DNA of 9,766 nucleotides from NCBI GenBank assembly GCA_007126865.1, contig SLAN01000242.1, positions 1 through 9,766 on the forward strand, in the 5' to 3' direction. The notes below the pieces were generated by a model. It made no database searches. It saw only the letters and a list, made by a program, of their open reading frames with translations, and was not told the origin of the DNA. This DNA comes from Spirochaetales bacterium (GTDB lineage: Bacteria; Spirochaetota; Spirochaetia; DSM-27196; SKKC01). Positions 1 through 4,564 of the stretch are shown in pieces. The first letter of the stretch is position 1; each line of letters opens with the position of its first letter. The position numbers and the translations under genes were made by a program.

Positions 1-2
1 AG

Positions 3-398
3 ACGATGGTCTTTGAGTTTGCACTCGCAGGCTTCAACGAGGAGGATATCACAATCGAGTTCCGTGGCGACCACATGTACTTCTCCGCGCACGTCTCGGA
101 CGACTTGAAGCCGGAGGGAGAGGTGCGTTACTTCAAGAGGAGACTGAAACTCAAAGATATCCGGTCTCAGAAGTACTACGTCCCGGCCGACAAGTACGAT
201 CAGGAGAACGCAAAGGCCGTTTTCCGAAACGGCATATTGCGTGTTACGGTACCGCCGCACGAAATCGTTCAGCAGAAAGAGGGCGTGCGAATAACGATAC
301 GCGGCGAGTCGACCGGGAGCGGAAAGAAGAGCGGTCCCAAGGGGGCCGGACCGAAGAGCTCAACAAGTGACTCGGAAGGCGGAAAGGAAGGCAACTGA
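3..398 (+). CDS. Hsp20/alpha-crystallin family small heat-shock protein, 5' end outside the window
   Basis: Small heat-shock proteins are ATP-independent cytoplasmic holdases that keep unfolding proteins soluble until DnaK/ClpB-type systems can refold them. The frame is open to the left window edge, and the first visible residues (TMVFEFALAGFNEEDITIEF) match the start of an alpha-crystallin domain (consensus: aLPGfxkEDIxIe). The ATG at 6 is therefore most likely an internal Met and the N-terminal arm is missing. The domain ends with the hallmark A-x-x-x-NG-I-L-x-V-x-VP motif, seen here as AVFRNGILRVTVPP around residues 71-84 counted from the ATG at 6. After it comes a Gly/Ser/Lys-rich, probably disordered tail of about 35 residues. 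I see no clear C-terminal I-x-I motif beyond ITI near residue 98. The TGA stop overlaps the ATG of the next small gene (ATGA-type junction), so the two are probably translationally coupled. Family assignment is confident; the true start is unknown. Confidence 0.88.
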   Translation, partial: TMVFEFALAGFNEEDITIEFRGDHMYFSAHVSDDLKPEGEVRYFKRRLKLKDIRSQKYYVPADKYDQENAKAVFRNGILRVTVPPHEIVQQKEGVRITIRGESTGSGKKSGPKGAGPKSSTSDSEGGKEGN

Positions 399-544
399 TG
401 TTTTGGGGGCTGATACTCGGTATCGCGATCGGCGTGATTTTCTATCCACAGATAATGGTCGGTGTTCGAAAGGCTGTCCGGTTTATCAAGGAGAACACTG
501 AGGACGGCGAGAACATCAACCGCATTGACGATTCCGATTCGTGA
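398..544 (+). CDS. 48-residue single-pass membrane miniprotein, coupled to the Hsp20 gene
   Basis: This short reading frame begins at an ATG sharing one base with the Hsp20 stop and ends at TGA 542-544. Upstream, inside the Hsp20 tail, a purine-rich AAGGAAGG-like Shine-Dalgarno stretch sits about 7 bases before the ATG. The product starts MFWGLILGIAIGVIFYPQIM, a clear hydrophobic segment over residues 2-20. Then come a basic stretch (VRKAVRFIK, residues 23-31) and an acidic tail ending DDSDS. The layout suggests an inner-membrane anchor with its charged C-terminus in the cytoplasm (positive-inside rule). I do not recognise a named family and assign no function. Overlap with Hsp20 suggests co-expression and perhaps a membrane-stress role, which is inference. 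Ribosome binding site, coupling and amphipathic design make it more convincing than a chance ORF. Confidence 0.68.
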   Translation: MFWGLILGIAIGVIFYPQIMVGVRKAVRFIKENTEDGENINRIDDSDS

Positions 545-608
545 TAACGCTCCGCTCGCCGTGCGGCGACGGGACTGTGGCATGTGCCTTACCGTCGCCG
601 CTTCTGTA

Positions 609-626
609 CCCCGGCAATCGCCGGGG
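609..626 (+). terminator. GC hairpin downstream of the Hsp20/miniprotein operon
   Basis: A perfect 7-bp stem, CCCCGGC (609-615) with GCCGGGG (620-626), closes a 4-base AATC loop. It lies 65 bases past the stop of the miniprotein gene and upstream of the next gene, where a terminator would be expected. No run of T follows, so it may be a weak or factor-assisted terminator or a 3'-end-stabilising structure. The rest of the 545-750 gap shows nothing else I can defend, including no convincing promoter. Confidence 0.4.
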
Positions 627-750
627 CCCATTAGTACCAATAAGACCGGCAGGTAGGCGGAGATTTGTCTTGCCCTGGGAGTTTGTCGGACATATGGGGA
701 GAATGGAATATCGGAGTGAAGTGCGACGAGCTCCTACCGGAGAAACACGT

Positions 751-1365
751 ATGAATAGGAAGATGTCGAATACCGCGGTACGCTCGATTGTGTGCGCTGC
801 CGCGGTGATCCTCCTCTACGTAACACCGTCGGTGGCGCAGTCACCGGATGCGAGTCTCGTGGTGACTAATGAAACCGGCGTGGCGATTGAGCATCTCTTC
901 GTGCTCCCGCACGACAGCAACGTACCGGGTGGTGATCTGCTTTCGATGGCGGGAGCGATCGAGCCCGAAGCGAGTTTCTCAACGGGGGTTTCGTCCTCGT
1001 TCTCGGAAACACTCGTACAAGTTCTGGCCGTAAGCGAAGATGATGCCGTTTATCGGAAGAAGAGCGTTCGGGTGGCGGACACCGAGACGGTTATGATCGC
1101 GCTCTCCGGAACCCACCTCGCCGAAGAGCGAGAAGCTCCGCAAACTGAGACTGTCACGGTTTCCGCGGATCTCGGCACCGACATTTACTATATCTTCGCC
1201 GAACGGTCGGATTCCTCCGAGCTCGGCCCGAACGTTACCGGCGGCGCGGTGATCCCCGAGGGGTCGTCGAAAGCGGTACGTATCGCTAGCGGAGATTCCG
1301 GTGCGGTCCGCGCACTGCTCCTGGTCGACTCTCTCGGCGGTACCCGACGGATCGACATAGAGTAG
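751..1365 (+). CDS. Exported protein with two related repeat units, function unknown
   Basis: The 204-residue product starts with a classical Sec signal: basic MNRKMSNTAVR, hydrophobic core SIVCAAAVILLYV, then TPSVA|QSP with a likely signal peptidase I cut after Ala29. The ATG at 751 was chosen because GGAGA lies at 739-743, about 7 bases upstream, and because it gives a complete signal peptide; longer in-frame versions add only non-signal residues. The mature part seems to hold two copies of one pattern. In unit 1 (about residues 36-122), a TG-x-x-I-x-x-LFV start is followed by a D/S/G-containing loop, then LL and an I-(x)-P-x-x-S-F segment. Unit 2 (about residues 136-204) has LGTDIYYIFA, SDSSELG and VIPEGSSKAVRI in the same order. 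Such units look like small beta-sandwiches of periplasmic or surface proteins. I do not recognise a named family. Probably periplasmic or outer surface, monocistronic. Confidence 0.72.
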   Translation: MNRKMSNTAVRSIVCAAAVILLYVTPSVAQSPDASLVVTNETGVAIEHLFVLPHDSNVPGGDLLSMAGAIEPEASFSTGVSSSFSETLVQVLAVSEDDAVYRKKSVRVADTETVMIALSGTHLAEEREAPQTETVTVSADLGTDIYYIFAERSDSSELGPNVTGGAVIPEGSSKAVRIASGDSGAVRALLLVDSLGGTRRIDIE

Positions 1366-1385
1366 GTGAAATCGGTTGCCCGGCT

Positions 1386-1413
1386 GCGACCGGAGCCGGT
1401 TTCGCTCCGTCGC
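1386..1413 (+). terminator. GC hairpin after the exported-protein gene
   Basis: GCGA plus CGGAGC (1386-1396, with a bulged C at 1390) pairs with GCTCCG plus TCGC (1404-1413) around the loop CGGTTTC, giving 10 base pairs. It begins 20 bases after the stop at 1365 and ends just before the tRNA promoter, so it may separate the two transcription units. There is no T-tract, so intrinsic termination is uncertain. Confidence 0.38.
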
Positions 1414-1420
1414 CTACAGA

Positions 1421-1450
1421 TTGACATACGTGCGGAGCGCACGGTATACA
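1421..1450 (+). promoter_or_regulatory. Sigma-70-type promoter of the tRNA-Leu gene
   Basis: A perfect -35 box TTGACA (1421-1426) is separated by 18 bases from TATACA (1445-1450, 5 of 6 matches to TATAAT). Transcription would start near 1457, giving a leader of about 25 bases before the mature tRNA at 1482. It is the strongest promoter visible in the window, as expected for a stable-RNA gene. Confidence 0.82.
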
Positions 1451-1481
1451 ATGAAGCCACAGCATACGGTAAAAAGCCATC

Positions 1482-1565
1482 GCCCGAGTGGCGGAACTGG
1501 TAGACGCGCCAGGTTCAGGGTCTGGTGTCCTTACGGACGTGGAGGTTCAAGTCCTCTCTCGGGCA
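1482..1565 (+). tRNA. tRNA-Leu (anticodon CAG)
   Basis: The cloverleaf is complete, with a long class II variable arm. The acceptor stem is GCCCGAG (1482-1488) with CTCGGGC (1558-1564), and the discriminator A is at 1565. The anticodon stem CCAGG/TCTGG (1509-1513, 1521-1525) holds the loop TTCAGGG, with anticodon CAG at 1516-1518 reading CUG. The variable arm is GTCC-TTAC-GGAC. The T arm is GGAGG-TTCAAGT-CCTCT (1541-1557). The CCA end is not encoded (CAA follows), so a CCA-adding enzyme is needed. CUG is a major Leu codon in GC-rich genomes. The gene has its own promoter and terminator. Its 3' end is duplicated and inverted in the element immediately downstream, but the gene itself looks intact. 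Confidence 0.96.
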
Positions 1566-1608
1566 CAATAATAGCGAAAGCAGCTCGTTCAGAGCTGCTT
1601 TTTTAGTG
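1551..1608 (+). repeat. Direct repeat copy 1: tRNA-Leu 3' end plus terminator
   Basis: These 58 bases, from the T loop of tRNA-Leu through its terminator, recur exactly 182 bases downstream (1733-1790) with only three differences: 1568 A/T, 1575 C/G and 1602 T/A. This is the functional copy, joined to the complete tRNA. The near-identity implies a recent duplication, or integration of an element at the tRNA 3' end. Confidence 0.85.
1577..1604 (+). terminator. Rho-independent terminator of tRNA-Leu
   Basis: A 10-bp stem, AAAGCAGCTC (1577-1586) with GAGCTGCTTT (1592-1601), closes a GTTCA loop and runs into six T (1599-1604). It starts 12 bases after the tRNA. This is a canonical intrinsic terminator and the only one in the window with a full T-tract. 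Confidence 0.93.
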
Positions 1609-1748
1609 CCCGAGCGTGGACTTGAACCGCAGGCGCGGCGCGACCGCCAGGGAGCGCAAACCGACAGGAGGCCGGTTTAGCGCCGCAGGCGGGCCGGAGC
1701 CCGACGGTACGAGGCCGTCGGGCGGAGGCCAGGTCCTCTCTCGGGCAC
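1606..1748. repeat. 143-bp palindromic element with tRNA-end terminal inverted repeats
   Basis: Perfect 9-bp terminal inverted repeats, GTGCCCGAG (1606-1614) and CTCGGGCAC (1740-1748), are extended after a 3x3 mismatch by GGACTTG (1618-1624) with CAGGTCC (1730-1736). The left end (1606-1628) is the reverse complement of the tRNA-Leu 3' end (1544-1566), matching 20 of 23 bases; the right end is a direct copy. Inside are two arms. Arm A pairs GCGGCGC (1635-1641) with GCGCCGC (1680-1686) and encloses AAACCG/CGGTTT (1658-1663, 1673-1678). Arm B pairs GCCCGACGG (1699-1707) with CCGTCGGGC (1715-1723), with an outer GGCC/GGCC. A short direct repeat, CCGCAGGCG, occurs at 1628 and at 1684, each beside arm A. 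The whole can fold as a three-way junction. It has no ORF. It resembles REP- or MITE-like non-autonomous repeats, but I cannot name a family. Confidence 0.72.
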
Positions 1749-1790
1749 ATTAATAGGGAAAGCAGCTCGTTCAGAGCTGCTTTATTAGTG
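1733..1790 (+). repeat. Direct repeat copy 2: truncated tRNA-Leu 3' end plus decayed terminator
   Basis: This copy matches 1551-1608 at 55 of 58 positions. It keeps the 3' T-stem strand, acceptor strand and discriminator of tRNA-Leu but has no tRNA body upstream, so it is a remnant and not a gene. Its right end contains the TAA stop (1785-1787, minus strand) of the neighbouring Spy/CpxP-like locus, so the duplicated sequence now supplies that gene's end. Confidence 0.85.
1759..1783. terminator. Second terminator hairpin between convergent units
   Basis: The same 10-bp stem as the tRNA terminator, AAAGCAGCTC/GAGCTGCTTT with a GTTCA loop, but the T-tract is interrupted (TTTATT). The stem is symmetric, so it also forms in minus-strand RNA, starting one base after the stop codon of the Spy/CpxP-like locus, followed there by only three U. 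It may work weakly in both directions between the converging units. Confidence 0.5.
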
Positions 1791-2378
1791 ATCGTGATGA
1801 TCGCCATGAATGGGGGCGCCGTTTTCGCCGGAATCTGCTGCATATCCGCGCAGCTCGTTGTATCGATGGACCTGCTCCCTCGATAGCACATGAACCATCT
1901 CGACATGAGCCTTCAGATGCGCGCTTCGAAGCCGCCCGTATAACGCATGAATCTCCTGCGTCATCTCATCGGTTTCGTTACCTGTGACGTCCCCGCTCCG
2001 GAACGCCGACTCGAGCCGCCGTTCCCTGTCCACGATCTTCGAGCCGAGCTCTCGTGCCTCTGATCGCATCGCGTCGAAAATCGCATTGGTGTCGTCGTGT
2101 TGCTCGTCGGTCAGCGACAGGTCCGGCGCAAGCTCGAGTACGTGCAGCGGACCAGGATAGCCGTTTAGCTCGGCAGCGAGAGCGTAGCCCGCACCGTCAC
2201 CATCCAGCAGGCCGTCGACATTTTTTTCCGAAAGCGCCCTGACATCTCTGTCGAGCAGATCGGCGTATGAATCGGCGTCATCTCCGTCGGTTTCGGTGTG
2301 CTGTCTGTGCGCGTCTCCTCATGCAGAAACAGAAAGTGCGACCATCACAACCAGGACGATGTGTTTCGCTATCACCAT
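1785..2378 (-). pseudogene. Spy/CpxP-like periplasmic protein gene with in-frame UGA at the lipobox position
   Basis: Spy/CpxP/CnrX-type proteins are small helical periplasmic chaperones or metal sensors. Translation would start at ATG 2378-2376, supported by GAGG six bases upstream. The first 19 codons read MVIAKHIVLVVMVALSVSA, a good signal peptide, but codon 20 (2321-2319) is TGA. With TGC or TGT there the text would be V-S-A-C, a lipobox, so the ancestral protein was probably a lipoprotein. Past the stop the frame stays open for 177 codons. LSLTDEQ and, about 80 residues on, LSREQVHRYNEL are two LTxxQ-type motifs joined by charged helices; the C-terminus is His-rich (HGDHHDH) and may bind metal. 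The first ATG after the stop is at 2069, too late for export. Explanations, in order of likelihood: a nonsense mutation, a sequencing error, selenocysteine. The stop codon lies inside a tRNA-derived repeat. Confidence 0.68.
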
Positions 2379-2409
2379 GATTAACCTCGTTTATCGAAAA
2401 TCCGGAGTA

Positions 2410-2418
2410 AGTGTATCA
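2410..2418 (-). promoter_or_regulatory. Possible extended -10 element for the Spy/CpxP-like locus
   Basis: On the minus strand TGATACACT contains TGn plus TACACT (TACACT at 2415-2410), an extended -10 pattern about 32 bases upstream of the start codon. The -35 region (TGGCGA at 17-base spacing) is poor. This is weak evidence, listed because no better candidate exists there. Confidence 0.28.
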
Positions 2419-2476
2419 GCCGATAGACTTTTTCGCCACTGCGGCGTTCCTGCGGCGAGGTGTGAGTCATCCACTG

Positions 2477-2505
2477 TTGACCGTTAACTGCCTCAACACT
2501 ACTTT
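2477..2505 (+). promoter_or_regulatory. Probable sigma-70-type promoter of the acetyltransferase gene
   Basis: TTGACC (2477-2482) and TACTTT (2500-2505) are separated by the ideal 17 bases, matching the -35 and -10 consensus at 5 of 6 and 4 of 6 positions. Transcription would begin near 2512, giving a leader of about 34 bases before the ATG at 2546. It faces away from the minus-strand Spy/CpxP-like locus, so 2379-2545 is a divergent intergenic region. Confidence 0.55.
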
Positions 2506-2545
2506 CTCAATGCAGCGGTGGCGACATCCACCTCGGGCACACACC

Positions 2546-3076
2546 ATGACGGACGACGACAAACAGCACGGCGCGAACGGGCGCGGCGACGATGAGCTCG
2601 AAATTCGGGAGATGGAGTTGGACGATCTTTCGTCGGTTTTCGCGCTCGGCGAAAAGGTTTTCACCGCCGACCAGTGGCCGAGCCTCTATCGAACCTGGGA
2701 TGAGTACGAGCTGGTCGACCTCTTTTCCTCCGACGGCCGGTACTGTCTGGTCGCCGAATACGAGGACCGATTGTGCGGGTTTGTGCTCGGTACCCTTATC
2801 GAGAAACGCAAGAGTTCATGGCGATACGGATACGTGCTCTGGATCGCCGTCGATCCTTCGTACCGGCGAATGAATATCGCGCGGCGGTTGCTCGATCGGC
2901 TTACCAACAGGCTGATTGAAGACGGTGCACGAATAATGCTCGTGGACACCGATCCGGATAACAAGGAAGCAATGAAGTTCTTCAAACGCGCCGGGTACGG
3001 CAAGGAGGTTCGCCACGTGTACATGAGCCGAAACCTCACCGGAACGTCGGCTTACAAGCGACGCCGCCGCGATTGA
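2546..3076 (+). CDS. GNAT-family N-acetyltransferase
   Basis: The 176-residue product fits the usual size of a single-domain GNAT enzyme, which moves an acetyl group from acetyl-CoA to an amine. A charged leader (residues 1-17) precedes the fold. Beta strands 2 and 3 are visible as YCLVAEYEDRLCGFVLGTL (67-85). Strand 4 plus motif A is VLWIAVDPSYRRMNIARRLL (97-116), where R-R-M-N-I-A fills the R/Q-x-x-G-x-G/A pyrophosphate-binding turn. The usual first Gly is Asn, as in some RimI-like and archaeal-type members. Motif B, DTDPDNKEAMKFFKRAGY (134-151), is typical. The tail is Lys/Arg-rich. The ATG at 2546 was chosen because it is the first Met after the promoter and precedes the first fold element; longer upstream frames would start before the promoter. 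The ribosome site is weak. Substrate unknown (protein N-terminus, ribosomal protein or small amine). The stop overlaps the TTG that opens the next frame. Confidence 0.85.
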   Translation: MTDDDKQHGANGRGDDELEIREMELDDLSSVFALGEKVFTADQWPSLYRTWDEYELVDLFSSDGRYCLVAEYEDRLCGFVLGTLIEKRKSSWRYGYVLWIAVDPSYRRMNIARRLLDRLTNRLIEDGARIMLVDTDPDNKEAMKFFKRAGYGKEVRHVYMSRNLTGTSAYKRRRRD

Positions 3077-4530
3077 CGGCACCTCTGCCGGTATTCTACG
3101 AGTCGGTTTCGGGCGGCGATCACTCACAAGGGTGGGAGATCGGAGTACCGGGCGGGCGCGTGACGCTCGTTACCACCAACGATCCCCGTACGTTCAATCA
3201 GTGGATTGCCGCCGAGACATCGTCCACGAACATCACGAATCTGCTGCATTCGGGGCTCCTGCGGCGAAATCAGCACACGCTCGAGTTCGAGCCCGCCATG
3301 GCCGAACGGTGGGAGTTCTCGCCCGATCAGCGTTCGGTTACCTTCACACTTCGGGAAGGCTTGCGCTGGAGCGACGGCCGACCATTGACCGCGGAAGACT
3401 TTGTATTCAGTGCCGAGATAATCACCCATCCCGATGTGGAAAGCAATCAGACCTCCGGACAGCTCGTGGCCGGAGAGTTCGCACGCTGGCAGGCGCTCAA
3501 TAGCCGGACGGTCCGTGTCGCGGTGAATGAGGTATACGCCGGGTTGCTCAGCCTCTCGACAATCCAGCCTGCACCGCGTCATGTCCTCGAACAGATGCTG
3601 CGATCGCGAGGATTCGCGACCATGAACAGCTACTGGGAACGAGACGAAGCCGGAAACCGACTTCGGTATCTCGACGAGGTAGTATTCGCCGTGGTGCCGG
3701 ACAACGACACCGCGCTCCAGCGATTTCTTGCCGGTCAGATCGATATCTACGGAAACGCAAGCGCGACTTTGCGCGGAGAAGACTGAGCCGTGCTCGTCGA
3801 CCGTCGCACGATGATCGATAACACGGCCTTCGGATTCGGCTATCCGCAGTACAGCTTTGTTCCGGTGTTCAGCCCGTTCTACTGGGACGGAGCGCCCGAG
3901 GCGGCATACGGCTACGATCCGGATCGCGCGGCGGAGCTTCTGGATCAGATAGGCTATGTCGATCGCAACGGAGACGGCTGGCGCCAGGATCCGCAGGGGA
4001 ATCCAATTCGTTTCGAGCTTCAGACGAATTCCGACAACAGCCAACGAGTGGCTATCGGCGAAAGCTTCACACAGGAGGCGCGGGAAATCGGTGTCGAGGT
4101 TATCTTCCGGCCGGGTGATTTCAACGCCATCGTCGGTCAGCTGGTCGGCAGCTACGACTGGGACGCGATTATTATCGGTTTGACCGGATCGGTCGACCCG
4201 ATCGCCGCAGCGAACGTCTATCCGAGCTCGGGGAACCTTCACATGATCGAGCCGCTTCAGAGCTCTCCACGCCGCGATTGGGAACGCGAAGTGGACGATA
4301 TCTGGTTCGGCCGGCACCGCCGTTACAACGCCAACTACACCCTGGACGAGGCCGAACGAGCGGCAGGCTACCGGCGCCTCCAGCAGATCTGGATCGAAGA
4401 GGTCCCCTGGATATACACCTTCAATCCCGCGGTCATGGTGGGGGTCAAATCGGACATCGGCAATGTCATGCCGCAACCGATCAACGAGTACGAGATAGTG
4501 GCAATTCTGCACCGGCTCTTCCGCAGCTGA
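3073..4530 (+). pseudogene. Degraded family 5 ABC transporter substrate-binding protein (peptide/oligopeptide type)
   Basis: Family 5 solute-binding proteins (DppA/OppA-like, SBP_bac_5) deliver peptides, nickel or sugars to ABC importers in the periplasm. Homology is clear: GWEIGVPGG, DPRTFNQWIAAETSS, LREGLRWSDGRPLTAEDFVF (residues 93-112), YWERDEAGNRLRYLDEVVF, and after 3786 VDRRTMIDNTAFGFGYPQYS, GYVDRNGDGW, YDWDAIIIGLTG. Lesions: (1) no signal peptide, as the frame begins at TTG 3073 within the previous gene's stop; (2) the GTGPF segment normally just before NPxYW is missing at about 3630, where FATMNS runs straight into YWERDE; (3) the block between the RGED region and VDRRTMID, usually several dozen residues, is missing at about 3785; (4) an in-frame TGA at 3784-3786. 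Both halves share one frame, so only one stop interrupts it. No permease or ATPase genes are nearby. Loss of function is very likely; the substrate cannot be told. Confidence 0.82.
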
Positions 4531-4537
4531 CGCCATC

Positions 4538-4564
4538 GTCCGCCGTGCCACCGGCGCGGCGGAC
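4538..4564 (+). other. 12-bp hairpin ending directly at the lipoprotein start codon
   Basis: GTCCGCCGTGCC (4538-4549) pairs with GGCGCGGCGGAC (4553-4564) around an ACC loop, with one T-G wobble. The last stem base is immediately before the ATG at 4565 and 7 bases separate the stem from the preceding stop. No T-tract follows. It could act as a terminator for the substrate-binding-protein locus, or hide the ribosome site of the lipoprotein gene, whose only SD-like bases (GGCGG) lie inside the stem. Confidence 0.6.

Noticed and set aside
664..712. A promoter for the exported-protein gene at 751
   Set aside because: TTGTCT, TTGCCC and TTGTCG hexamers are present, but the matching -10 positions (TATGGG, GAATAT) are too poor to choose one.
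1733..1748. A second tRNA-Leu gene
   Set aside because: Only the 3' T-stem strand and acceptor strand are present; upstream sequence cannot form D or anticodon arms, so it is a remnant.
1551..1790. A CRISPR array
   Set aside because: Only two repeats of 58 bp that include a tRNA end and terminator, with one structured 'spacer'; no regular repeat-spacer pattern.
2319..3786. An alternative genetic code reading TGA as an amino acid
   Set aside because: The two in-frame TGA codons occur in otherwise damaged or doubtful loci, while Hsp20, the miniprotein, acetyltransferase and antiporter all use TGA as a natural stop, and ettA and the antiporter have none inside.
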